Below, in pieces: positions 1-6,711 of a DNA stretch of 22,122 bases. Under the pieces are notes generated by a model. It was not told the origin of the DNA. It searched no databases and saw only the letters and a list, made by a program, of their open reading frames with translations. The position numbers and the translations under genes are program-made. The stretch's first letter is position 1. Each line of letters starts with the position of its first letter. The DNA is from Candidatus Saccharimonadia bacterium (GTDB lineage Bacteria > Patescibacteriota > Saccharimonadia > Saccharimonadales > Saccharimonadaceae), in contig JALRDS010000083.1 in assembly GCA_023259925.1 (NCBI GenBank), positions 1 to 22,122 of the forward strand, in the 5' to 3' direction.

Positions 1-34
1 CAGCTGGGATTACTACCCCTGCGATTCGAGCCAT
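1..34 (-). CDS. rpsM: 30S ribosomal protein S13, N-terminal fragment (runs off the window)
   Basis: Only the first 11 codons are inside the window, reading MARIAGVVIPA. That is the highly conserved start of S13, the head protein of the 30S subunit that contacts the P-site tRNA and L5 across subunits. The ATG lies two bases after the rpmJ stop (TAA GC ATG), the tight coupling expected for the infA-rpmJ-rpsM order. The gene is cut by the window edge, not visibly broken. Confidence 0.88.
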   Translation of the reverse strand, partial: MARIAGVVIPA

Positions 35-36
35 GC

Positions 37-153
37 TTAACCCTGCCTTTGCTTATTCTTAGGTTTTTTCTTGTTGATAACACGAAGGCGACCTTTACGG
101 CGCACCAACTGGTCATCTGGACTGATTTTCTTTACGCTCGCACGAACTTTCAT
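37..153 (-). CDS. rpmJ: 50S ribosomal protein L36 (bL36), zinc-free form
   Basis: This 38-residue protein starts MKVRASVKKISPDDQLVRRK and ends KNKQRQG, the typical length and ends of L36. L36 is a small late-assembly protein of the large subunit that stabilises 23S rRNA near the peptidyl transferase side. The canonical zinc ligands (three Cys and one His) are absent. Ser and Asp stand where the first CxxC should be and the second site reads INKKKPKNK, so this is a C-minus type that should not bind zinc. It lies between infA and rpsM, its normal place. No other L36 copy is in the window. Confidence 0.95.
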   Translation of the reverse strand: MKVRASVKKISPDDQLVRRKGRLRVINKKKPKNKQRQG

Positions 154-201
154 GAGCCTACTAAAAATCCTTTCCTAAGTTAAAATTAATATTTTGAACG
201 A

Positions 202-447
202 TTAACGTGTAACACTTGGTCGTTCGTCTCGTAGGCGGAAGCTAATTCGTCCCTTCGTAAGATCGTAAGGGGTCATCTCAACTTCTACCTTATCGCCCGG
301 CACTAAACGGATGTAATGCTTGCGCATTTTACCGCTAATGTGAGCGATAATACTATGACCGTTCTCAAGTTCTACCTTAAATTGAGTGTTAGGCAGTGCT
401 TCCACTACCTTACCTTCCATCTTGATAACTTCCTTTTGTCCAGCCAT
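202..447 (-). CDS. infA: Translation initiation factor IF-1
   Basis: An 81-residue OB-fold protein that binds the A site of the 30S subunit and helps IF-2 and IF-3 select initiator tRNA. The family signature is clear: VIKMEGKVVEALPNTQFKVE near the N-terminus, then GHSIIAHISGKMRKHYIRL and a C-terminal ISFRLRDE segment in place of the usual ITYR. The start is set at MAGQKEVI. An upstream in-frame ATG at 474 would add nine residues unlike any IF-1 and would overlap the predicted -10 box. It heads a transcription unit continuing into rpmJ and rpsM, with two tandem promoters upstream. No strong Shine-Dalgarno precedes the chosen ATG, which fits a very short leader from the proximal promoter. Confidence 0.95.
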   Translation of the reverse strand: MAGQKEVIKMEGKVVEALPNTQFKVELENGHSIIAHISGKMRKHYIRLVPGDKVEVEMTPYDLTKGRISFRLRDERPSVTR

Positions 448-462
448 AAATACTAAGTATGA

Positions 463-491
463 ATTATACACCAAATCATCTGATAGGTAAA
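463..491 (-). promoter_or_regulatory. Proximal infA promoter (P2)
   Basis: On the minus strand a TTTACC -35 box (486-491) is followed after 17 bases by a perfect TATAAT -10 box (463-468). The expected start near 456 leaves a leader of only about 9 bases before the infA ATG, so this transcript would be almost leaderless. Judged by consensus match only. Confidence 0.6.
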
Positions 492-549
492 TAGCTTTAG
501 TAATAGATTCCTGCGGTTTTCACACAGGTACTCACTATTCGATTAGTCT

Positions 550-577
550 ATTGTAGCGCGTTTTATTAAACGGTCAA
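550..577 (-). promoter_or_regulatory. Distal infA promoter (P1)
   Basis: TTGACC (572-577) and TACAAT (550-555), each five of six to consensus, are separated by 16 bases on the minus strand. The predicted start is near 543, giving a leader of about 96 bases that contains a small hairpin (CCTGTG/CGCAGG) and then the proximal promoter. Together they imply that infA-rpmJ-rpsM is transcribed independently of secY. Confidence 0.6.
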
Positions 578-581
578 GCGT

Positions 582-602
582 CTAAGTAGTTGGGCTACTT
601 AG
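582..602 (-). terminator. Hairpin at the end of the sortase-like gene
   Basis: CTAAGTAG and CTACTTAG form a perfect 8-bp stem with a 5-base loop that overlaps the stop codon of the sortase-like gene. No U-tract follows, so intrinsic termination is doubtful. It may instead protect the mRNA 3' end or cause pausing between the upstream operon and the infA promoters. Confidence 0.4.
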
Positions 603-1272
603 CAACTGCACGGACAATTATGCGCTTATCAAACTCTTTTTGACTTGGGATCCAGTTGCCGCTATCAGTAATTAAACTAAGGCCTTCTTTCGCAGGGTCA
701 AGCGACTTCATCATTTGCGTCATACCGGTTTTGTTTACCTCTTCTAGCGATTCTTCTTGAATGCTACGAACTTCATATCGAATAATCTCACCGTCACCGC
801 GCTCAATCTTTATAATATCTTGCTTAGACAGCTTTGGCAGCTTAGAGAACGTACCGTCTCGCTCAATACCAACGTTCCGTCCGCTAATAATAACTGCACC
901 TACTCCGCTCCCTGGCGTAGCACTCTTTTCATACCACACTACATCATCTAGGTTTTTCGGCATCGTGAACATTTTACGTTCATCTAAATCTGCTTTCTGC
1001 ACCCTGGCTGTAATGAGAAAATCATCTAGCAGTAAAAAACGGGGCTCATTAGGACTAACAGCGTACGACTGTAAGTCTTCGCGTGTTACTTTGGCTTGCT
1101 CTACCGATGCATCGGCAACCGCAAACGGAAGAGGAACCGGCGAAGGCTCACCAGTACGATACCAACGCAGGCCGTAGAACCCATACATCGATAGTGCACC
1201 TAAAATAATAAGCAGCATAAACCACCTAAATAGATGAAGTTGCTGCTTATGATGAATCTCTAAACCTGACAT
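595..1272 (-). CDS. Membrane-anchored sortase-fold protein lacking catalytic Cys and His (predicted inactive)
   Basis: A 225-residue protein with a short cytoplasmic N-terminus, one membrane anchor (about residues 14-34, FRWFMLLIILGALSMYGF) and an exported domain. The domain follows the sortase layout: an N-terminal strand motif (VVWYEKSATPGSGVGAVIIS), FSKLPKLSKQDIIKI, and a C-terminal LIT...KRIIVRAV hairpin. Active sortases have AGH at the first site and LITC at the second. Here these are SGR (Arg132) and LITD (Asp203). Only the catalytic Arg appears kept (Arg217). The transpeptidase triad is therefore lost, and a binding or scaffold role is more likely than peptide transfer. The gene sits between secY and infA, where adk and map normally lie. 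Fold assignment is by motif reading, so class E/F affinity is tentative. Confidence 0.75.
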   Translation of the reverse strand: MSGLEIHHKQQLHLFRWFMLLIILGALSMYGFYGLRWYRTGEPSPVPLPFAVADASVEQAKVTREDLQSYAVSPNEPRFLLLDDFLITARVQKADLDERKMFTMPKNLDDVVWYEKSATPGSGVGAVIISGRNVGIERDGTFSKLPKLSKQDIIKIERGDGEIIRYEVRSIQEESLEEVNKTGMTQMMKSLDPAKEGLSLITDSGNWIPSQKEFDKRIIVRAVAK

Positions 1273-1436
1273 GTTTATGTTATTCCCTATTTATTTTATG
1301 CTAACACACGCCTGCAGCGTAAGCAATATTCCCTTATAGCATCACGCCAGTAGCAAGTACGCTGCATTTACCACGTTATTTTTTATGTATAGACGTATCG
1401 GGACGAGCGCGAATGAAGTATTACTGTATAACTTTG
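1273..1436 (-). other. secY/sortase-like intergenic region with an inverted repeat and weak promoter
   Basis: This 164-base gap holds an inverted repeat, GCAGCGTA (1314-1321) and TACGCTGC (1358-1365), around a 36-base loop. A weak promoter candidate is TTGCTT (1321-1326), 17 bases, TAGCAT (1298-1303). A clear U-tract terminator after secY was not found. The region may carry a transcript start for the sortase-like gene, but the evidence is only partial consensus matching. Confidence 0.3.
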
Positions 1437-2852
1437 CTATTTGTAATCGTCGTAGGTAACCATGAGCGCACGTGAGTTGATCTGACGCAGCGCCTCGAGT
1501 GCCACCGACACTACAATTAGGATACCTGTGCCACCTACGGCTAAGTTGCTGTTTTGTACGCCTGCTAGGTTATAAAGCAGATACTCAGCAATGAATGGCA
1601 GTACGGCAATTAGTCCAAGAACAAGTGAACCAAATAAGATGAGTCGATTCATTGTCATAGAAAGAAACTTTTCTGTCTGCTCACCGGGGCGCACACCTTC
1701 AACGAAGCCACCTTGCTTCTGAAGATTTTCAGCGATTTCATTCGAGTTAAATACGATACCGGTGTAAAAATATGTAAATGCAATTACAAGTACGAAGTAT
1801 AGTCCAGGATAAATAAAGGCTTGCCATGTTTCGCCTGTGAATTCACCTGGGTTTGGTGTTTGGAACCAGGTTACTAAATTGTTGCCGATTTCAACATTGC
1901 TTGGGCTGCCAGTTGCAATTAGTACTTGGCCGATGAATGCCGGAAGGCTCAGGAACGCCACCGCAAAGATCACCGGAATAACACCCGCTGCGATTAACTT
2001 CATAGGGAGAATACTTTTAACACCACCATAGTTCGAGTTACCTTGAACTCGCTTTGCATAGTTTATGGTAACCACTCGCTGTGCTTCATTAATTTTAACG
2101 AGTATATACAGTACAGCCAGAGAGGCAGATGTAATTGCTAACACCACCCAGAACGACAATGGACTAAGCGGAAGACTGAACCAATTGAACACCTGCAAGC
2201 TGCCAGCTGATGTGTCGAATAATGATGCACCAATCGTTTGGAGCGTTTGTGGTAACTGGCTAATAATACCAGCAAAAATAAGTAGGCTGAGGCCATTTCC
2301 TACGCCCTGTTCTGTCATGATTTCACCGAGCCACATGAGTAGTAATGAGCCAGCCGTCATAGCACCAACGGCAACAATCCACTCTACTAAAGTTGTGTCG
2401 CCTAAACCACCGGAAGTATTGCCAGCCAGTACTGATTGACGGAGAATATAAATGAATGCGATTGATTGAACAACTGCAAGTGGAAGGCTAATAATACGTG
2501 TCCACTGCTGAATCTTACGGCGGCCAGATTCACCATCTTTATGAAGCTCTTCTAGTTTTGGGATAGCCTTAGTAAGTAACTGAGTAATAATGCTGGCGGT
2601 AATGAACGGGCTCAATCCAACTAGCACAATTGAGAAGCTAGCAAGGGCACCACCAGATAGTAGGTTTAAGAATCCACCAAAGTCGGTGCTAGAAACAACA
2701 CTGTTAATTACTTCACGTAGCTGCGTAGGTTCCGCAAGTGGTACCGGTACATGGGCTAGGAATCGGTATACAACTACCAATCCGAGCACAATAAGGATAC
2801 GACGGCGCATGTCGTTATTTTTTAGTGATTTTAGAATCGTTTTCCAGTTCAT
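1437..2852 (-). CDS. secY: Preprotein translocase channel subunit SecY
   Basis: A 471-residue polytopic membrane protein forming the protein-conducting channel with SecE and SecG. The N-terminus MNWKTILKSLKNNDMRRRIL leads into the first helix, followed by the plug region (SSTDFGGFLNLLSGGALASF) and the motif SIVLVGLSPFITASIITQLL. TEQGVGNGLSLLIFAGI and the cytoplasmic loop INEAQRVVTINYAKRVQG, which contacts the ribosome and SecA, are also present. Ten hydrophobic segments can be traced. Length is slightly above the roughly 430-440 usual. An AGGA site five bases before the ATG supports the start. It is the last spc-operon gene before the sortase-like gene, with adk and map missing downstream. 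Confidence 0.97.
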   Translation of the reverse strand: MNWKTILKSLKNNDMRRRILIVLGLVVVYRFLAHVPVPLAEPTQLREVINSVVSSTDFGGFLNLLSGGALASFSIVLVGLSPFITASIITQLLTKAIPKLEELHKDGESGRRKIQQWTRIISLPLAVVQSIAFIYILRQSVLAGNTSGGLGDTTLVEWIVAVGAMTAGSLLLMWLGEIMTEQGVGNGLSLLIFAGIISQLPQTLQTIGASLFDTSAGSLQVFNWFSLPLSPLSFWVVLAITSASLAVLYILVKINEAQRVVTINYAKRVQGNSNYGGVKSILPMKLIAAGVIPVIFAVAFLSLPAFIGQVLIATGSPSNVEIGNNLVTWFQTPNPGEFTGETWQAFIYPGLYFVLVIAFTYFYTGIVFNSNEIAENLQKQGGFVEGVRPGEQTEKFLSMTMNRLILFGSLVLGLIAVLPFIAEYLLYNLAGVQNSNLAVGGTGILIVVSVALEALRQINSRALMVTYDDYK

Positions 2853-2899
2853 ACTATCCTCTACCCTCTGAATTTTTTCGGTCGTTTATTGATCCGCTC

Positions 2900-2927
2900 C
2901 GTAGCATACTTTACTTAGTATACTACG
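2900..2927 (-). other. Hairpin in the rplO-secY gap
   Basis: The 92-base gap between rplO and secY, unusually wide for this operon, contains an 11-bp stem on the minus strand (CGTAGTATACT / AGTATGCTACG, one G-U pair) with a 6-base loop. It is followed by GAGCGG, not by U residues, so it is more likely an RNA processing site, pause site or mRNA stability element than a terminator. A TATACT sequence lies in one arm and could be an internal -10 box. Confidence 0.5.
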
Positions 2928-2944
2928 AGACAGGCAACAATCGC

Positions 2945-3424
2945 CTATTTATCAGCTTTTTCAGCTTCTTTTTGGCTCTTCTGAAGCGGAGTTGCAGTTT
3001 TGTTAAACGCGCCACCAGCTTTTGTGAGAGCGTCTTTCACGCTTTGGCTTGCTGCCTGAACATTCAATGTAACTTTAGCAGTAAGTTCACCACGCGCAAT
3101 TACCTTAACCGTGTGGAATGGTGTTGCCACTAGTCCAGCTTCAAACAGCGAGAAGTTATCAACAGTCTTACCGTTGAATGCGTTCAAATGATCCATGTAC
3201 ACAACCTGGGCTGGTGTACGAAGACTCTTGAATCCGCGGTTCTTAGGAATCGCCTGCACGAGTGCACGCTGACCACCTTGGAAGCTAGCAGCTAGCTTCT
3301 TACCGGTACGTGCGCCCTGACCTTTTGTACCACGACCAGCAGTTTTACCACCACCAGCTGAGATACCACGACCTACGCGTTTCTTGTTCTTATTAGCACT
3401 AACTTGGAGTTCGTTGTATTTCAT
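2945..3424 (-). CDS. rplO: 50S ribosomal protein L15 (uL15)
   Basis: A 159-residue L15, a late-assembly protein that binds 23S rRNA near the central protuberance. The Gly/Lys/Arg-rich N-terminus RVGRGISAGGGKTAGRGTKG and the following FQGGQ are diagnostic, and the C-terminal half carries the globular fold (VKVIARGELTAKVTLNVQAA). A Lys/Glu/Ala-rich tail (QKSQKEAEKADK) is longer than in E. coli. Its ATG overlaps the rpsE stop by one base (TAATG). The rpmD (L30) gene normally found between rpsE and rplO is absent. Confidence 0.97.
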   Translation of the reverse strand: MKYNELQVSANKNKKRVGRGISAGGGKTAGRGTKGQGARTGKKLAASFQGGQRALVQAIPKNRGFKSLRTPAQVVYMDHLNAFNGKTVDNFSLFEAGLVATPFHTVKVIARGELTAKVTLNVQAASQSVKDALTKAGGAFNKTATPLQKSQKEAEKADK

Positions 3425-4026
3425 TACTTGCTCTCCTTCTCATCAGCTTTCTTGGTAGCTGGCTTCTTTTTCGGAGCATTTAGCCACTCGTCTTTAGGAA
3501 CCTGGCTGCGGAGTGCCTCGATGGTAGCGTACGCAATGTTTACCTTGTTTGTAGAGCCAAGGCTCTTTGAAAGAAGGTTTGTAATACTGGTTACACCAAT
3601 AATCTGGCGAACAACACCACCGGCAATAATACCAGTACCAGGCGCCGCAGGCTTTAAGAGTACGCGAGCACCGCTCAGCTTTACTTCAGCATCGTGCGGA
3701 ATGGTAGTGTTTGTAACCGGAACAGTAATCATGTTCTTCTTCGCAACATCAGTAGCTTTGGCAATAGCAGTCTGTACGTCTGCTCCCTTAGCTACACCAA
3801 CACCAACCTTAGTCTTGCGGTCGCCCACAACTACGAGTGCCTTAAAGCGGAAACGACGTCCACCCTTTACCACACGTGCAACACGGTCAATGTTAATTAC
3901 TTGCTCTTCAAATTGCTTTGGTTCTTCAACACGTGGGGTGTTGCGTCGGTCATCGCGACGGCCACCACGTGGTCGTGAAGTATTACCTTCAGCACGTGGG
4001 GTAGTTTGAGCTGTGTTTTCAGCCAT
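3424..4026 (-). CDS. rpsE: 30S ribosomal protein S5 (uS5)
   Basis: A 200-residue S5, which helps decoding fidelity and forms part of the mRNA entry tunnel. The double-stranded RNA-binding domain is seen in EEQVINIDRVARVVKGGRRF and FKALVVVGDRKTKVGVGVAK. The C-terminal domain shows IPHDAEV, PGTGIIAGG and NIAYATIEAL. The start is MAENTAQTT at 4026. A farther in-frame ATG at 4059 would overlap rplR by 32 bases and lacks conservation. An Arg-rich N-terminal extension (about 45 residues) and a Lys-rich tail (KKKPATKKADEKESK) make it longer than the E. coli protein. Confidence 0.96.
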   Translation of the reverse strand: MAENTAQTTPRAEGNTSRPRGGRRDDRRNTPRVEEPKQFEEQVINIDRVARVVKGGRRFRFKALVVVGDRKTKVGVGVAKGADVQTAIAKATDVAKKNMITVPVTNTTIPHDAEVKLSGARVLLKPAAPGTGIIAGGVVRQIIGVTSITNLLSKSLGSTNKVNIAYATIEALRSQVPKDEWLNAPKKKPATKKADEKESK

Positions 4027-4027
4027 A

Positions 4028-4381
4028 CTAGAATTCCAGTCCTTCCTTGCGAGCCGCATCGGCTAGCGCTTTTAATCGTCCTGCGTAGGCACGACCGTTA
4101 CGGTCGAACACTACAGTGCTAATTTTTGCTTTAGTAGCTTTTTTCGCAACTTCAGCGCCAATAGCAGCAGCTTTTTCAGTCATAGTACCAGTAGACTTCT
4201 TGCCTACTGTTGTTGCTGCAGCGAGTGTTACACCTTTGGTGTCATCAATAATCTGAGCACTTACATGCATGTTACTGATAGTTACAGAAAGGCGTGGTCG
4301 CTCTGCGGTACCTTGCACCTTAGAACGTACGCGGTTCTTGCGGAGATTCTTGTTCAACAGTTTTTTAGCTAATGCGTTCAT
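4028..4381 (-). CDS. rplR: 50S ribosomal protein L18 (uL18)
   Basis: A 117-residue L18, the 5S rRNA-binding protein that helps mount 5S rRNA on the central protuberance with L5. Signature segments are RVRSKVQGTAERPRLSV near the N-terminus, HVSAQIIDDTKGVTLAAAST-like text in the middle (here AAATT), and VVFDRNGRAYAGRLKALADAAREGLEF-type C-terminus (here AARKEGLEF). The length matches the family. It ends with TAG one base before the rpsE ATG and begins two bases after the rplF stop, consistent with translational coupling. Confidence 0.97.
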   Translation of the reverse strand: MNALAKKLLNKNLRKNRVRSKVQGTAERPRLSVTISNMHVSAQIIDDTKGVTLAAATTVGKKSTGTMTEKAAAIGAEVAKKATKAKISTVVFDRNGRAYAGRLKALADAARKEGLEF

Positions 4382-4383
4382 AA

Positions 4384-4917
4384 TTACTTACCAGCCTTTC
4401 CTGCCTTGCGTAGAATCACTTCATCGCTGTACTTAATTCCCTTACCCTTGTATGGTTCAGGCTTCTTTAGTGCGCGGATTTCAGCAGCAACTTGGCCAAC
4501 AGCTTGCTTGTCGATACCATTTACTACGATTTCCATTTTGTTCACAGTGAGGGTTACGCCGTCCTGAGCTGTGTACTTCACAGGGTGGCTAAAGCCTAGC
4601 TGCATTTCGATTTCTTGGCCACCACCGGCAACCCTAAAACCTACACCGTTTACTTCTAGTTTCTTTTCGAAACCTTGTGTTACACCTACTACTGCGTTGT
4701 TTAGTAGGGCGCGCTGCAAGCCATGCTGGCTTTTAGACACTTTTTCATCACTCTTACGAGTAACTACTGCGCTGCCATCTTCTAGAGCAACAGTTACGTC
4801 ACTCAAATGTGGTACAACGAGCTTACCCTTAGGGCCTTCTACGTTGATAACATCTGAATCGACTGTAATTGTCACACCCGATGGGATCTCAATTGGTAGT
4901 TTTCCAATTCGACTCAT
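4384..4917 (-). CDS. rplF: 50S ribosomal protein L6 (uL6)
   Basis: A 177-residue L6 with its two tandem repeats. L6 sits at the base of the L7/L12 stalk close to the sarcin-ricin loop. The N-terminus MSRIGKLPIEIPSGVTITV, the central GVTQGFEKKLEVNGVGFR and the C-terminal KKPEPYKGKGIKYSDEVILR with a Lys/Gly tail are all typical. The family length is about 175-180. It follows the unknown 63-aa gene by three bases and precedes rplR by two. Confidence 0.97.
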   Translation of the reverse strand: MSRIGKLPIEIPSGVTITVDSDVINVEGPKGKLVVPHLSDVTVALEDGSAVVTRKSDEKVSKSQHGLQRALLNNAVVGVTQGFEKKLEVNGVGFRVAGGGQEIEMQLGFSHPVKYTAQDGVTLTVNKMEIVVNGIDKQAVGQVAAEIRALKKPEPYKGKGIKYSDEVILRKAGKAGK

Positions 4918-4920
4918 ATC

Positions 4921-5112
4921 TTATCCTTTCTTACTTTCTAACCGATTTTTTACTTCTTCTTCAACTGCATGTAATACGCGTCTATAGTCGAGTCCAGCCG
5001 CCTCCATATTATCCAAGAGGGACTCAACGGCATCTTCAAGAACGTCATGCTTTGTAAAGCCACGAAATTCATCTTCGTTGTATCGAGGGAATCCATTAGC
5101 TTCGTAACTCAT
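4921..5112 (-). CDS. Unknown 63-aa protein embedded between rpsH and rplF
   Basis: An unrecognised small acidic, helix-prone protein starting MSYEANGFPRYNEDEFRGFT, with a predicted amphipathic middle (DVLEDAVESLLDNMEAAGLD) and a charged end (AVEEEVKNRLESKKG). There is no Cys, signal peptide or membrane segment. ATG at 5112 is preferred over an in-frame ATG at 5145 because it lies one base after the rpsH stop (TAG T ATG), matching the coupling used elsewhere in the operon. Its stop is three bases before rplF. In the standard spc operon rpsH is followed directly by rplF, so this gene is an insertion. Co-translation with S8 and L6 suggests a ribosome-associated or assembly role, which is inference only. 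Confidence 0.8.
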   Translation of the reverse strand: MSYEANGFPRYNEDEFRGFTKHDVLEDAVESLLDNMEAAGLDYRRVLHAVEEEVKNRLESKKG

Positions 5113-5113
5113 A

Positions 5114-5515
5114 CTAATACACCTTAAGGAGTAATTCACCACCAAGGCGCTGCTTTACAGCTTCTTGACCGGTGATAACACCCTTTGAGGTTGAAACTAG
5201 TACGATACCACGGCCGCTTTTTACCCGTGGGATATCAGCGGCGGCTACGTACATACGACGACCTGGCTTACTCATACGGGTAAGTTCGGTAAACGTTGCG
5301 TTTTCACCAGCTTTGTTAATGGTAACAACTAGGGTCGCACGTGGCTTGCCAGCTTCTTCCTTAACGTCTGCTAGGTAACCGTTCTTTTTCAGTTGCTCGG
5401 CAACAACTTTTTTGATCTTGCTGGTTGGTACGCGAACTTCGGTCTTGCCTACCATAGCAGCATTGCGGATTCGGGTTAGGAGATCAGCGATTGGGTCTGT
5501 AGATTGTAAACTCAT
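5114..5515 (-). CDS. rpsH: 30S ribosomal protein S8 (uS8)
   Basis: A 133-residue S8, a central-domain 16S rRNA binder and, in E. coli, the autogenous repressor of the spc operon. Seen are DPIADLLTRIRNAAMVGKTE at the N-terminus, ELTRMSKPGRRMYV in the middle and the diagnostic C-terminal RGIVLVSTSKGVITGQEAV. A GGAAAGGAG Shine-Dalgarno lies eight bases before the ATG in the 18-base gap from rpsN, the clearest ribosome binding site in the operon. This may mark a separately tuned initiation point. Confidence 0.97.
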   Translation of the reverse strand: MSLQSTDPIADLLTRIRNAAMVGKTEVRVPTSKIKKVVAEQLKKNGYLADVKEEAGKPRATLVVTINKAGENATFTELTRMSKPGRRMYVAAADIPRVKSGRGIVLVSTSKGVITGQEAVKQRLGGELLLKVY

Positions 5516-5533
5516 TTTTCTTACTCCTTTCCT

Positions 5534-5803
5534 TTACCAGCTACTCTTTGTTACGCCAGGGATTTCACCCTTTGATGCTTTTTCACGGAAGTTGATACGG
5601 TTAAGACCGAACTTACGCATGTATCCGTGGGGTCGTCCCGACAGCACGTCACGGTTCTTCCAGCGAGTAGGACTTGAGTTCTTTGGAAGCTTTTGCAAAC
5701 CTTCTTGGTCACCAAGTTCTTTTAGCTCAGCACGCTTTGCAGCGTACTTCATGATCATTTTTTTACGCTTAAGGTCTTTCGCGATCATTGATTTCTTAGC
5801 CAT
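5534..5803 (-). CDS. rpsN: 30S ribosomal protein S14 (uS14), long zinc-free form
   Basis: An 89-residue S14 of the 30S head. The long N-terminal part (MAKKSMIAKDLKRKKMIMKY) and conserved C-terminal block (RDVLSGRPHGYMRKFGLNRI, then FREKASKGEIPGVTKSSW) are diagnostic. It has no Cys, so it is the C-minus type, unlike the short about 61-residue CxxC type. The ATG overlaps the rplE stop (TAATG), with an AGGAGG Shine-Dalgarno inside the end of rplE. Confidence 0.97.
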   Translation of the reverse strand: MAKKSMIAKDLKRKKMIMKYAAKRAELKELGDQEGLQKLPKNSSPTRWKNRDVLSGRPHGYMRKFGLNRINFREKASKGEIPGVTKSSW

Positions 5804-6390
5804 TACTTCTGTCCTCCTGCTTTTTCGAACGGAATACCGAATTTTTCGAGTAGTGCACGGCTGTGTGCTTTATCTTCATTCTTAATAACGAAGGTTACCT
5901 GCATGCCGTGAATCACTTGTGTTTCTTCGAACGAAAGTTCCGGGAAGATAGATTGCTCTAAAATACCGAGGTTGTAGTTACCGCCTTTGTCGAAACCTTT
6001 GGCTTTTACACCATGAAAGTCACGTACACGTGGTAGGCTAATGTTCGACAAACGATCGAGGAATTCGTACATACGAGCACCACGAAGCGTTACTGATACA
6101 CCGATTGGCGCACCCATTTTCGCACGAATCTTAAAACCAGCGATAGATTTCTTCGCAAGGCGTTCTACTGGTGCTTGACCAGTGACCTTTGTAAGAGTAT
6201 TCTTTACGGTTTCAAGCATACGCTTGTCGTCTTTGGTTTTACCGGTTCCAACGCTTACCACAATTTTTTCTAGCTTCGGTACTTGATGTACGTTTGCTAG
6301 AGAAAGTTCGGCCTGTAGTTCACTACGGTACTGAGTATCGTATAGTGCTTTCAAGCGAGGAGCCGAGGTAGTAGCAACTGATTTTGCCAT
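5803..6390 (-). CDS. rplE: 50S ribosomal protein L5 (uL5)
   Basis: A 195-residue L5, which binds 5S rRNA and forms the intersubunit bridge to S13. Signature text includes VHQVPKLEKIVVSVGTG, the loop QAPVERLAKKSIAGFKIRAK, the segment GAPIGVSVTLRGARMYEFLD and the late motif LGILEQSIFPELSFEET. It is slightly longer than the about 179 residues of E. coli because of an N-terminal extension (AKSVATTSAPRLKALYDTQY). It begins in a TAATG overlap with rplX. Confidence 0.97.
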   Translation of the reverse strand: MAKSVATTSAPRLKALYDTQYRSELQAELSLANVHQVPKLEKIVVSVGTGKTKDDKRMLETVKNTLTKVTGQAPVERLAKKSIAGFKIRAKMGAPIGVSVTLRGARMYEFLDRLSNISLPRVRDFHGVKAKGFDKGGNYNLGILEQSIFPELSFEETQVIHGMQVTFVIKNEDKAHSRALLEKFGIPFEKAGGQK

Positions 6391-6710
6391 TACTTGATCT
6401 CCTTATTCTTTAGGCTTTTTGCAACTCGTGTCTTACCGCCATCAGCATTCTTTACAACGCCTACACGGCTGGTCTTACCTGATTTTTCGTCAACAACGAG
6501 GGCAACTTTACTTATGTCCATTGGTACATGGATATCTTTTTTGCCACCAACTGGGTTGAGCTGGTTTGGTTTTACGTGACGACGGCCAACGCCAACGCCT
6601 TCAACAAGCACGGTGCCTTTTTTGCTATCAACTGCAAGTACCTTGCCAGTTGTGCCTTTTTTAGCACCAGCGATGATTTTAACAATATCGTCTTTACGAA
6701 TACGAGCCAT
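6390..6710 (-). CDS. rplX: 50S ribosomal protein L24 (uL24)
   Basis: A 106-residue L24, an early-assembly initiator protein for the 50S subunit. The KOW motif is seen in IRKDDIVKIIAGAKKGTTGK and VLAVDSKKGTVLVEGVGVGR, followed by RRHVKPNQLNPVGGKKDI. The start is MARIRKDD at 6710, one base after the rplN stop (TAA G ATG). A longer in-frame start at 6896 would run through rplN and is not used. Confidence 0.96.
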   Translation of the reverse strand: MARIRKDDIVKIIAGAKKGTTGKVLAVDSKKGTVLVEGVGVGRRHVKPNQLNPVGGKKDIHVPMDISKVALVVDEKSGKTSRVGVVKNADGGKTRVAKSLKNKEIK

Positions 6711-6711
6711 C

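Noticed and set aside
3404..4009. 201-codon open frame on the plus strand opposite rpsE
   Set aside because: It is antisense to a certain ribosomal protein gene, has no family features or ribosome binding site, and arises from codon bias of the real gene. The same applies to plus-strand frames opposite secY, rplC, rplF and the sortase-like gene.
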